Source: Candidatus Electryonea clarkiae
GTDB lineage: Bacteria > Electryoneota > Electryoneia > Electryoneales > Electryoneaceae
Assembly (NCBI GenBank): GCA_030765455.1
Contig: JAVCCM010000043.1
Location: 1 to 61,901, forward strand
DNA: 61,901 bases
Direction of reading: 5' to 3'
Position 1 is the first letter of the stretch; each line of letters starts with the position of its first letter. The notes under the pieces were generated by a model. The model was not told the origin of the DNA. It saw only the letters and a list, made by a program, of their open reading frames with translations, and ran no database searches. Positions 8,867 through 18,205 of this stretch are shown here, piece after piece. Position numbers and translations under genes: made by a program.

Positions 8867-10297
8867 ATGCGTCTTTTTACATTGGTATTATCAGCTATTC
8901 TTCTAACATGCACCCTGAATGCCCAGGAGCCGGAATTGATTTTGACCTGGGAGGGCGAAGGTAGAGCATGGGAATCCGGTACTCCCTTTATCCAACCATT
9001 TCCGGAATATAATTATTCAAATTTATCAGTTTATACTTCGCATCCTGATAGTGGATTAATTAAAATTATACTTCCGACCTCAGATCCTTATGGTTATGAA
9101 AACGGGTTGCAATTTTCTGTTCCATTTGACTATAGAACCGTTTTTCCACTTCGTACTGTCTTGCCCCCCATCGCATATATTGATTCTATAGGAACCGGTT
9201 TTGTATTTCAAAATTATTATGATTACTATGTATTTCCTGAGGAGATGCAGTGGATTTACTCAATCGAACTTTCTGAGTGGGAAAGCGTAGCTTTGGGCAG
9301 CACTATCCCAGATGAAAATGATTCAGTGACTATTTACGAAAAATTTACTTCATCTGATGCGGCAAGGAGGTTGGGACGTTTTCCTGTGATAACCGCCGCG
9401 CCACGAATGTCACACAATAGCGCAACATGGTTACTTGATGATTCAACCGGACTGGTGCGGTTCAGAATAGTCAATTTAAGAATCGCTGATCCTGATACAA
9501 TCCTTTTTTCTCATATTGTACCAGATTCGATGATCGGACACATAACTGATGTTGCCTACCTGGAAATTGATCAATCCTTGATCTGGTACTTCATTGAGGT
9601 ATCTGAAGATGTTTACAATCTGAATTTATGGAGAGTTGATGATGATAACGTATATACCCTTGCTCAAGTAGAATTTATACAACCACCCAGGATGATATGT
9701 GCACCACGAAGAGGAAGGAGCTGGATTTTTCGAGAATCAGTCCCTGATTGGAATGTAGCATGGGTGCAGGATGATGACGGATCGGATCAAATTTGCTGGT
9801 TTGGCGCAGACAGCATGGTTCACGATATGGCTGTTGAAGGGCAAATTACACAATTTCGGTTCGAACAGGAAGAATATGGATATACCTCAATGAATCCAGG
9901 TCCTGGAGGATCAGCATTCTATGTCGTATGGAGTGAATACTCAGAAGTTGATGATTCTACAAGACTTTATTACATGAATACTGACCAGATTTTCGATGTT
10001 GATGAACCCAGGGCATCAAATAAAATTCCTGAAAAATTCGAGATCAGTAATGTTTACCCCAATCCTTTTAATTCCAATGTAACAATATCGATCAGTCTGC
10101 CTGCCAGATCTGATTTGAAAGTCACAGTTTTCAACATTCATGGTCAGCAGGTCGCAGCTATTGCGAACGGTAAATATTCCCCCGGCTACCACCCAATTAA
10201 TTTTGATGCATCTAATTTTTCCAGTGGTATTTATTTCATCAACGCCACTGTGCCAGAGAGAATGGATGAGGTCAGAAAGGTTGTATTATTAAGGTAA
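8867..10297 (+). CDS. T9SS-sorted secreted protein of unknown fold
   Basis: Secreted protein of 476 residues with a signal peptide (MRLFTLVLSAILLTCTLNAQ). Residues 21-385 show no internal repeat that I can detect and no family I recognise; the region is rich in aromatic residues and aspartate (for example NYYDYYVFPEEMQ). The final 80 residues are the standard sorting domain (VYPNPFNSN, SSGIYFINATV). The start is set by TGGAGGGAATA just upstream. It sits immediately after the MITE-like element, which separates it from the preceding array gene, so it may need its own promoter. Confidence 0.82.
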   Translation: MRLFTLVLSAILLTCTLNAQEPELILTWEGEGRAWESGTPFIQPFPEYNYSNLSVYTSHPDSGLIKIILPTSDPYGYENGLQFSVPFDYRTVFPLRTVLPPIAYIDSIGTGFVFQNYYDYYVFPEEMQWIYSIELSEWESVALGSTIPDENDSVTIYEKFTSSDAARRLGRFPVITAAPRMSHNSATWLLDDSTGLVRFRIVNLRIADPDTILFSHIVPDSMIGHITDVAYLEIDQSLIWYFIEVSEDVYNLNLWRVDDDNVYTLAQVEFIQPPRMICAPRRGRSWIFRESVPDWNVAWVQDDDGSDQICWFGADSMVHDMAVEGQITQFRFEQEEYGYTSMNPGPGGSAFYVVWSEYSEVDDSTRLYYMNTDQIFDVDEPRASNKIPEKFEISNVYPNPFNSNVTISISLPARSDLKVTVFNIHGQQVAAIANGKYSPGYHPINFDASNFSSGIYFINATVPERMDEVRKVVLLR

Positions 10298-10338
10298 TCA
10301 GGTAGGCACGGGTCTCCGAACCGGGCAATTTGTGCTAA

Positions 10339-12066
10339 ATGATGAGTAAATCTTATACAATTATCATTTTGATTTCATTGATGGTTTTCACGAGTGCATC
10401 CGCACAAATCAGATTCGTGAAACACTCTTCGCCAAACACGGTTGATGTGAATGGTTCAATAGTCGCAGTTGACTTAGACAGTGACGAAGATATTGATGTT
10501 ATTACCTCACACTTTTACGCTGACACTGGCAGTATTACTTGGTGGGAGAATGACGGTAACCAAAATTTTACTACTCAACCTGTCGAAGATTCCCTTGGAT
10601 ATAACAACATATTAGCGGAAGATTTTGATAACGATGATGATATAGACATGATTGTCGCCTCATATCACTCTGGTGATATTGCGTGGTTTGAAAATGACGG
10701 TAATCAAATATTTACTTCTCATCCTATTGCTAATACGTTCAGCACAGTTCGAGGCATACACGTTACTGATTTTAACGATGATGGCCATTTTGATATTGTG
10801 GCTGTAAAATCCTCAGAACCAGATTGTTTCAGATGGTGGAACGGACTTAATAACCGAAACTCCCTAGGGCATTTATTGAGAGGAATTAACTCTGGCGGTA
10901 TATCTGTAAGTGCTGCTGACATTGATGATGATGGGTTTGAAGAGATTATTGGTAGGACTTATGGCGGTTTAGTAGTTTGGTGGGATTTAGAAGGCGATTA
11001 TCATACAATCGTGGAATCAACGCCCTGGGGGATAAATGCTGTATTTCCGACTGATTTTGATTCAGATGGGGATATAGATTTGTTAACTTCTCCCACGACG
11101 CATGATGGAATTGCCTGGTATGAAAACACAGGTAATGGAAACTTCGAAGAGAATGTGATTTGGAATAGCGGATATATAAACGTTTATTATAACATACCGG
11201 CTGACATGGATTCCGATGGCGACAAAGATATTTTAGTATCAACGGAATTAGCTGATATAATCTGGTGGAAAAACAATGGCGATTTAGGTTTTGAAAGAAA
11301 TACAATTTCAGGGTACACTTTTTTGAGGGATAAAAGTAGCTTGATCGATATTGATTCTGATGATGATCTTGATGTTGTATGTGCAGACTGGGATGGAGGA
11401 TTTGTCTGGTTGGAAAACATTCCCAATCCAGAAGTTGATAATAGCTTTAGTCTGATTGAACCTGACGAAGACTTGATATATGGATTAGATCCAGCATACC
11501 AATTCGTATGGGAGAGCTCCAATGATGCAGCGGAATATGACCTGCATTTTGACTTAACATTTTATAACCAAGGGAATTTTATCGATACAGTATTAGTTTT
11601 CACTGGCATAAATGATACTTCTTTATATATAGATTTTATTGATCACTTTCCTGGATTCGATCCTGACATGTATTTTATTGATGCAACTTGGAGGGTGGAG
11701 GCGATTTCTGACGAATATACGACCTTTTGTCGAGCACCGTTCGCGCTGAACGCAGAAAACTGGTGGGATATTGACCAAAAGAACATTTTTACACAAGCAA
11801 ATAATTTCAAAATTATATCAGCATATCCCAATCCATTCAATTCAAATATAAAAATCCAATTTGAATTACCATTTAGCTCTCATTTAAATATTTCTGTTTA
11901 CAACTATTTAGGTCAAAAAGTAGCTCAACTTACCTCGGGAAGATTTAACGCAGGATATCATGATGTTGTATTTGAGGCATCCAATTTTTCAAGCGGTATT
12001 TATTTCATCAATGCTAGTGTACCGGGCAAGATGAATGAAATAAAAAAGGTTGTTTTGCTGAAATGA
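10339..12066 (+). CDS. T9SS-sorted FG-GAP/VCBS seven-bladed propeller protein
   Basis: Secreted protein of 575 residues; signal peptide MSKSYTIIILISL to ASAQ. Seven FG-GAP-like repeats carry calcium-loop motifs (DLDSDEDID, DFDNDDDID, DFNDDGHFD, DIDDDGFEE, DFDSDGDID, DMDSDGDKD, DIDSDDDLD), some degenerate. One fibronectin-like segment (residues about 380-480) precedes the sorting domain (AYPNPFNSN, SSGIYFINASV). Two adjacent ATGs (10339, 10342) are possible and no strong Shine-Dalgarno is seen. Base composition is more AT-rich than the 12154 paralogue, so the two are old duplicates rather than a recent tandem copy. Confidence 0.83.
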   Translation: MMSKSYTIIILISLMVFTSASAQIRFVKHSSPNTVDVNGSIVAVDLDSDEDIDVITSHFYADTGSITWWENDGNQNFTTQPVEDSLGYNNILAEDFDNDDDIDMIVASYHSGDIAWFENDGNQIFTSHPIANTFSTVRGIHVTDFNDDGHFDIVAVKSSEPDCFRWWNGLNNRNSLGHLLRGINSGGISVSAADIDDDGFEEIIGRTYGGLVVWWDLEGDYHTIVESTPWGINAVFPTDFDSDGDIDLLTSPTTHDGIAWYENTGNGNFEENVIWNSGYINVYYNIPADMDSDGDKDILVSTELADIIWWKNNGDLGFERNTISGYTFLRDKSSLIDIDSDDDLDVVCADWDGGFVWLENIPNPEVDNSFSLIEPDEDLIYGLDPAYQFVWESSNDAAEYDLHFDLTFYNQGNFIDTVLVFTGINDTSLYIDFIDHFPGFDPDMYFIDATWRVEAISDEYTTFCRAPFALNAENWWDIDQKNIFTQANNFKIISAYPNPFNSNIKIQFELPFSSHLNISVYNYLGQKVAQLTSGRFNAGYHDVVFEASNFSSGIYFINASVPGKMNEIKKVVLLK

Positions 12067-12153
12067 CATCACAAATAATTGTATATTAATATTCGCATTA
12101 ATCTGGTTTTGAAATAATCCGCATTCATGGTTTTTACAGAAGGGATTACAAAG

Positions 12154-12945
12154 ATGTCGCGATTTATTGTAAGAGTATTATTTGTACCCGCCTTTTTATT
12201 GTTTGCCTCACTCTGTTCTGCGCAGATCGAATTTACCGAACATACCGTTGATAACGGTCTCACTAATATAGTTTCTGTTTATGCTGCTGATGTTGACAGC
12301 GATGATGATATGGATCTGCTGAGCGCAGTTTATGGAAATGATGAGATTAGCTGGTGGGAAAACGACGGTGATCAGGATTTTGAGGAGCATGTCATAACCG
12401 GGGATTTCGTCGGTCCGTGGTGGGTGATTGCGCTTGATTTTGACGGAGATGATGACGTTGACGTACTCGGTGCAGCACAAACCGCCGGTAGTGTCAACTG
12501 GTGGGAAAATGACGGCGACCAGGACTTTGCGGCACACTTGATAGACGGTGTTTTTACCGGTTCTTCATCTATTAGTGCAATAGACGTTGACGGTGACGAC
12601 GACCTCGATGTTGTAGGATGCGCTTATACCAGCAACATGGTGGCATGGTGGGAAAACGATGGAGACATGGCTTTCGACAGGCATGTAATTACCGATGAAT
12701 TCAGTGATCCTTACTCGGTATTTGCCTCGGACCTGGACAGTGACGGCGATACGGATGTGCTTTCCGCCTCTTATAATGACAGCCAGGTTGCATGGTGGGA
12801 GAACGACGGTGACCAGGAATTCACAATACACCTTATCGACACAACTTTCAGTGGAGCCGCTTGCGTATATACCACTGACGTTGATGGAGACGACGACATT
12901 GATGTGCTCGGCGCTGGTGAAACCGGGGGCGGCTTAATCACCTGA
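12154..12945 (+). CDS. N-terminal part of a split FG-GAP T9SS protein (ends at in-frame TGA)
   Basis: Signal peptide (MSRFIVRVLFVPAF to CSAQ) followed by five FG-GAP repeats with motifs DVDSDDDMD, DFDGDDDVD, DVDGDDDLD, DLDSDGDTD and DVDGDDDID, mostly with WWENDG after them. The frame stops at TGA 12943-12945, exactly where the first tryptophan of the next WWENDG should be, and the same frame continues unbroken to 14505. Start 12154 is preferred over ATG 12127 because GAAGGG lies upstream and the signal peptide then starts normally. As it stands the product lacks two blades and the sorting domain, so it would probably be unstable and not surface-anchored. Confidence 0.7.
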   Translation: MSRFIVRVLFVPAFLLFASLCSAQIEFTEHTVDNGLTNIVSVYAADVDSDDDMDLLSAVYGNDEISWWENDGDQDFEEHVITGDFVGPWWVIALDFDGDDDVDVLGAAQTAGSVNWWENDGDQDFAAHLIDGVFTGSSSISAIDVDGDDDLDVVGCAYTSNMVAWWENDGDMAFDRHVITDEFSDPYSVFASDLDSDGDTDVLSASYNDSQVAWWENDGDQEFTIHLIDTTFSGAACVYTTDVDGDDDIDVLGAGETGGGLIT

Positions 12946-14505
12946 TGGGAGAATGATGGCGACCAGGATTTCACCGAGAACACTATCTCAAACACCTTTG
13001 ATGGAGCATGGTCTGTATATCCGGCTGACATGGACAATGACAATGATGTCGATGTGGTAGGTGCTGCATGGATAGACGATGATATTGCATGGTTTGAAAA
13101 CGATGGTGATCAGGATTTTACCGAAAACACAGTCATCGGAAATTTCGATGGAGTCTCATTTATTTATGCGGAAGACATTGACGGTGACGATGACATCGAT
13201 ATCGTCGGCGCCGGATGGGATGCCGGTGAATTAGCCTGGTATGAGAATGATCTTAATCCGCACCAACCCGGCAGTTTCACCTTGATCAGCCCTGAAGATG
13301 ATGCGTTAATCGACAGTAATTCATGCATGTTTGATTGGAGTGAGTCGATAGATCCCGATGGAGACGAAATCAGCTATACTGTATTCCTTGCGGATAATGA
13401 AGATTTTACCGATCCAGCAGAGATTGACGCCGGAACGGCCACTACTATTCTAATTGATAACCTCGAAGATGATACAGATTATTGGTGGAAGGTGCGGGCT
13501 GAAGATCAGGAGTTTGTTATATGGTCTGATACAACCTGGTCCTTCAATACCGAGATACCCGATCCACCGGAAGCATTCAGCCTGGCAGCACCTGACAGCG
13601 GTTCGATATCGATGTTCACCCAGGTTGAGCTTACCTGGAACGAAACAACCGATCCCGATCCGGATGATGAAATCGTTTATGATGTTTACGTCTCTACCAA
13701 TCCGGATGATTTGGGAGATGCTATCGGAACAGGTTTGAGAGATACTGAATATACCTTCGATGCACCCGACCAGGTCGTTTATTATTGGACAATTCATGCA
13801 CGTGACACCAATACGGATGGTACCTGGGCGAGTGAGACCTGGAGTTTCGAGGTAACGATACAGGAACCTCCCTCCAATTTTAACCTGCTGTTACCGGAAG
13901 ACAATTCAATTATACCCTTAGCTGATCCCTACCTGATTGAGCTGGTATGGGAGAGTTCCGTTGATCCCGATCCCGGTGAGGATGTTGCTTATGATTTAGC
14001 AATAACCGTGACGTTCGAGGATAATTCCGAGGAAGAACTTAACTTTACCGGTTCGACCGATACCGTTTTCAGTATTGACATTCCATCCGAACTTGGTATC
14101 GAAAGCTGGTCGGGTGAACTCAATGTTGAATGGCTGGTTGAAGCGGTGTCAGAAAGGCATAGAATTGAAAGCGATTCAACTTTCAATTTCACACTCGAAT
14201 CAAATGTGGGTGTCTCTGAAGGAAAGAAAGTCGCTCTTCCCAGAAAGTTCGGTATAGCAACCTATCCAAATCCATTTAATCCTAACCTGTCGGTGGTAAT
14301 CAGTCTGCCGATTCCATCAGACTTGAAAATAACCGTATTAGATATCTTAGGGCGGGAGATTGCTTTGTTGGCGGATGGTCATTATACCGCCGGACACCGG
14401 AAATATACATTCAATGCCGAAAATCTATCCAGTGGCATTTACTTAGTACATGCCAGCGTGCCGGGTAAGATGAATGAGGTGAGGAAGGTTGTGCTGATAA
14501 GATGA
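12946..14505 (+). pseudogene. C-terminal part of the split FG-GAP T9SS protein
   Basis: In-frame continuation of the 12154 gene after a single TGG-to-TGA change. It begins WENDGDQDF, supplies blades six and seven (DMDNDNDVD, DIDGDDDID), then two or three fibronectin-like segments (W-K-V-R-AED, W-T-I-H-ARD) and a complete sorting domain (TYPNPFNPN, LSSGIYLVHASV). Adding both parts gives the usual seven blades. An internal ATG at 13030 could in theory start a shorter protein but would lack a signal peptide. Its end overlaps the next start (ATGA at 14502-14505). Either a recent nonsense mutation, a read-through site or a sequencing error. Confidence 0.7.
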
Positions 14506-16703
14506 AGAACACAAAATCAATAAGAATTCTACTGATTGGAATCTTTCTTGTTAGTCTTTGTATGTACGGATTTGCACAGGTTGATTCTGAAATTCCGAAT
14601 ACTGCTTCTCTGACAGATTTAGACGAAAATGGCGACCACGAAAATGTTGCGCTGGTCAGCTCACTCTATAATGCATGGTACGAAACCAGAGACATAAAAA
14701 TCTCAGGAGATTATGCTTACCTGACAACTCGTGGAAGCGGTCTGCGCATCGTGGACATTTCAAACCCATCCAGTCCGATAGAAGTGGCATATGTAAACAC
14801 TCTTAGTGATGCCTGGAAAATTACTTTAGCTGAAAACTATGCTTACGTAGCCAACCAGAGAGTTGGACTTTCAGTTGTAGATATATCGAATCCTTCAGAG
14901 CCTGAAGAAGTAGGATATTTTAATGCACCTGGTATCTCCGATATATCCGTTTCTGGAAACCATGCGTATGTTGCCGATCATTCGGGTATCCTGTTTGTGC
15001 TTGATATATCTGATCCGGCCAATCCGGAAGAAGTTGATAGATTTGCAACCCGAAATACGATAAAAGGCATAACAGTATCTGGCGATTTTGCATATCTCGC
15101 GGATTGCTGGGGTGGTTTACGGGTGTTGGATATTTCTGATCCATTAAGCATTGAGGAGATAGGAATCTATGGTGAAGATAGGATTTATGCATGGGATGTA
15201 GAAGTCTTTGATGAATACGCTTATGTAATTGATGATGCTAATGAAAGTATACGTATCCTAGATGTTTCTGATCCCTCACTCCCAAATGAAATTGGCTATT
15301 ATGAGCCACCAGGTCGAGTTTGGAGTCTCACTATCTCCGAGGACTATGCTTACCTAGCGAATATGAACGATGGCCTGCACATAATTAACGTGCAGGACCC
15401 TTCTAATCCAATGGAAGCAGGACGATTCAATACACAAAGAGAAGCTTATGGTGTAGCCATTTTAGAGGAATATGTTTTCATTGCTGAAGGATTTGCAGGT
15501 TTACGTGTGATTGATGTTTCTGACTTCAGTGATCCTTTAGAAGTTGGTTATTATTCTCATAGCTTTGTGTATGATGTTACCCATTATGGTGATTATGCAT
15601 ACATAGCTGATGGATATGCTGGAATGCGAATAGTGGATGTTTCAGATCCTTATAATGCAACGGAAGTCGGACATATTGACACACGAGGTGTCGTCATTGA
15701 TATAGCGATTTCTAACGGTTATGCTTTTATAGCTGATCACGGTGAAGATTTACGAATAATAGATGTCTCAGATCCATCTAATCCAGAGGAAACAGGTCAT
15801 CTTTACACGGAGGGTTGGGCTGATGAAGTAGCCCTATCAGGAGACTATGCATTCATCGCCGCGAATACTGCAGGATTACGTATTATTGATATTTCAGATC
15901 CAGCAGATCCTGAAGAGATAGGTCATTGTACACCCGAGGGCTGGGCAAAGTGTATTGCAGTATCAGAAAACTATGCATTCGTTGGGACGAGTGAAGGTAG
16001 ATTTTTCGTTATAGATGTATCTGATCCTCCTAACCCCACAGAAGAAGGATCATGTCGCGTAGCTGGCTGGATAAGCAGTATTTCAATTTCGGGGAATCAT
16101 GCATATTTAGCCAGCATTGATGGAGTTTACATATGTGATATTTCTGACTCCCAAAATCCGGATGTTGTTGGACACTACGAGACTCCGGATCTAACAACAG
16201 GTGTCTTAGTGTCCGGAAGCTATGCATTTGTAGCATCCGTGTCAGATGGTTTACGTATCATTGACATTACGAATCCGACATATCCATTTGAAGTTGGCTA
16301 TTACGATACATATGGATTAGCATGGGAAGTTTCAGTTTCAGGGAATTATGCTTTTGTTGCAGATCACATCCATTTTGAAATTTTTGACTGCTCTGCTGCA
16401 TTGGATGTGACCGATAAACCCCAGGGAACTCAGCCGGAGAAGTACTCAATAACCTCTGTATATCCTAATCCGTTCAACCCTGCTACACAGGTAGCAGTCA
16501 ACCTGCCAACTGCTTCCATGCTTCGAGTAAATGTATCCGATATTCTTGGGCGGCATGCTGCTAATCTTGCCGATGGGCTGTTCACATCAGGGATTCATCA
16601 TTTAACCCTCAACGCAGATGGACTACCCAGCGGCATTTATTTTATCCACGCCATTGTACCGGGGAAGATGGACGAGGTTCGGAAGGTTGTATTGATTCGA
16701 TAA
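14502..16703 (+). CDS. T9SS-sorted LVIVD double-propeller protein
   Basis: Secreted protein of 733 residues with a signal peptide (MKNTKSIRILLIG to GFAQ). I count fourteen LVIVD-type repeats of about 42 residues from residue 55 to 630, each with a motif like LRIVDISNPSSPIEV; fourteen fits two seven-bladed propellers. The sorting domain follows (VYPNPFNPA, LPSGIYFIHAIV). The start codon overlaps the stop of the split upstream gene (ATGA), so it is probably translationally coupled; a premature stop 1.5 kb upstream could therefore lower its expression. Unlike the FG-GAP paralogues it has no calcium-loop motifs. Confidence 0.85.
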   Translation: MKNTKSIRILLIGIFLVSLCMYGFAQVDSEIPNTASLTDLDENGDHENVALVSSLYNAWYETRDIKISGDYAYLTTRGSGLRIVDISNPSSPIEVAYVNTLSDAWKITLAENYAYVANQRVGLSVVDISNPSEPEEVGYFNAPGISDISVSGNHAYVADHSGILFVLDISDPANPEEVDRFATRNTIKGITVSGDFAYLADCWGGLRVLDISDPLSIEEIGIYGEDRIYAWDVEVFDEYAYVIDDANESIRILDVSDPSLPNEIGYYEPPGRVWSLTISEDYAYLANMNDGLHIINVQDPSNPMEAGRFNTQREAYGVAILEEYVFIAEGFAGLRVIDVSDFSDPLEVGYYSHSFVYDVTHYGDYAYIADGYAGMRIVDVSDPYNATEVGHIDTRGVVIDIAISNGYAFIADHGEDLRIIDVSDPSNPEETGHLYTEGWADEVALSGDYAFIAANTAGLRIIDISDPADPEEIGHCTPEGWAKCIAVSENYAFVGTSEGRFFVIDVSDPPNPTEEGSCRVAGWISSISISGNHAYLASIDGVYICDISDSQNPDVVGHYETPDLTTGVLVSGSYAFVASVSDGLRIIDITNPTYPFEVGYYDTYGLAWEVSVSGNYAFVADHIHFEIFDCSAALDVTDKPQGTQPEKYSITSVYPNPFNPATQVAVNLPTASMLRVNVSDILGRHAANLADGLFTSGIHHLTLNADGLPSGIYFIHAIVPGKMDEVRKVVLIR

Positions 16704-16722
16704 ACATTCAAGGAGAAAGAAA

Positions 16723-18183
16723 ATGCGATGCTTCTCATTTATTATTATCTGCATACTAATTGCGAGTATTCCCATCTTAGCACAACAACCGGATACGTTG
16801 TGGACACAAACTTTTGGTGGAGCTAATTCGGATGGTGGTCGTAGCATCCAACAGACAGATGATGGTGGGTACATTATTACAGGTTACACTGAATCTTTCG
16901 GTGCCGGTCTTTGGGATGTGTGGTTGATTAAAACAGACTCAACCGGTGATGAAGAATGGACCCAAACTTTTGGTGGTACCAATAATGATCTGGGCAACTA
17001 CGTACAACAGACGGATGACAATGGTTATATCATTGTTGGATTGACAGGATCATCCGGTGAGGGTTATGAGGATGTGTGGTTGATAAAGACAGATTCAAAC
17101 GGCGATGAAGAATGGAATCGGACCTTTGGGGGAGAAGAGTGGGATGAGGGCTATCAAGTTCAACAGACAAATGATGGTGGATATATAATTGCCGGTGGAA
17201 CCTCTTCTTTCGTGGCTGATTCATGCGAAGTGTGGCTTATAAAAACAGATTCAAACGGAAATGAAGAATGGAACCAAACTTTCGGGGGAATTTATGATGA
17301 TCATGGATACAGCGTTCAACAAACAAATGATGGTGGATATATAATTAATGGAAGTGCCGAATCTTTCGGTGCAGGTTCAAGTGATATGTGGTTGATTAAG
17401 ACGGACTCAAACGGGGATGAAGTATGGAACCGGACTTTTGGAGGAACTGATGATGAAATGGGACTCAACGTTCAACAGACAAATGATGTTGGATATATCA
17501 TAACAGGATCTACAGCATCGTTTGGTGCTGGTGGCTTCGACGTTTGGCTTATAAAAACTGACTCAACAGGTAATGAAGAATGGAGCCAGACTTTCGGGGA
17601 AACCGGCTGGGAGCTTGGCTTCAGTGTTTTAGAGACGAGTGATGATGGATATATAATAACAGGAATGACCAATTCTTTCGGCGCAGGAGAGTTTGACCTA
17701 TGGTTGATCAAAACAGGATCAAACGGTGATGAAGAATGGAGCCAAACTTTCGGGGGAGCTGGCTCGGATGAAGGGCGCAGCATCCAACAAACCGATGATG
17801 GTGGATATATTATTACAGGATCAACCAGTTCTTTCGGTGCTGGTGATGCAGATGTATGGTTGATTCGTCTTGACGGCGAAGAAAATGAAATAGTAGAATC
17901 CACAACGCACAGTCCAACACTTTATGTTCTGGAAGAAGTCTATCCCAACCCATTCAATTCAACGACAACAATTTCAATTGCACTACCATCACCATCCGAT
18001 TTGAAACTCAGTATCTATAACATAACCGGTCAGGAAATCGCAGTACTTGCAAACGAACGCTATTCAGTCGGACACCATCAATTCTCTTTCAACGCCGATG
18101 AACTTTCCACCGGAATCTACTTCATCCATGCCAGCGTGCCGGGAAGGTTGGATCAGGCGAGAAAAATTGTTATGATTAAATAA
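16723..18183 (+). CDS. T9SS-sorted protein with seven 52-residue WLIKTD repeats
   Basis: Secreted protein of 486 residues; signal peptide MRCFSFIIICIL to ILAQ. Residues 27-390 are seven near-identical repeats of 52 residues, each running from W-x-x-TFGG through DGGYII and SFGAG to VWLIKTDS. Seven copies predict a single propeller. A short linker leads to the sorting domain (VYPNPFNST, STGIYFIHASV). The Shine-Dalgarno AAGGAGA lies 8 bases upstream and the gene begins only 19 bases after the previous stop, suggesting co-transcription. The repeats are the least diverged in the array, which implies recent expansion or gene conversion. Confidence 0.85.
   Translation: MRCFSFIIICILIASIPILAQQPDTLWTQTFGGANSDGGRSIQQTDDGGYIITGYTESFGAGLWDVWLIKTDSTGDEEWTQTFGGTNNDLGNYVQQTDDNGYIIVGLTGSSGEGYEDVWLIKTDSNGDEEWNRTFGGEEWDEGYQVQQTNDGGYIIAGGTSSFVADSCEVWLIKTDSNGNEEWNQTFGGIYDDHGYSVQQTNDGGYIINGSAESFGAGSSDMWLIKTDSNGDEVWNRTFGGTDDEMGLNVQQTNDVGYIITGSTASFGAGGFDVWLIKTDSTGNEEWSQTFGETGWELGFSVLETSDDGYIITGMTNSFGAGEFDLWLIKTGSNGDEEWSQTFGGAGSDEGRSIQQTDDGGYIITGSTSSFGAGDADVWLIRLDGEENEIVESTTHSPTLYVLEEVYPNPFNSTTTISIALPSPSDLKLSIYNITGQEIAVLANERYSVGHHQFSFNADELSTGIYFIHASVPGRLDQARKIVMIK
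16801..17892 (+). repeat. Seven tandem 156-bp coding repeats
   Basis: The DNA under residues 27-390 of the WLIKTD protein is seven direct repeats of 156 bp. Stretches such as CAACAGACAAATGATG and GGTGGATATAT recur at the same place in several units. Such direct repeats could recombine and change blade number. Confidence 0.75.
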
Positions 18184-18205
18184 TTTTAACGACAGGGAGT
18201 TACAA

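Noticed and set aside
12943..12945. TGA as a tryptophan or selenocysteine codon
   Set aside because: Several intact genes here end in TGA (for example at 3942, 6088, 42689-flanking overlaps and 14505), and the site has no redox context or SECIS-like hairpin, so a genome-wide reassignment is unlikely.
16801..17892. Regular repeats as a CRISPR-like array
   Set aside because: The 156-bp periodicity is fully explained by 52-residue protein repeats in an intact secreted protein.
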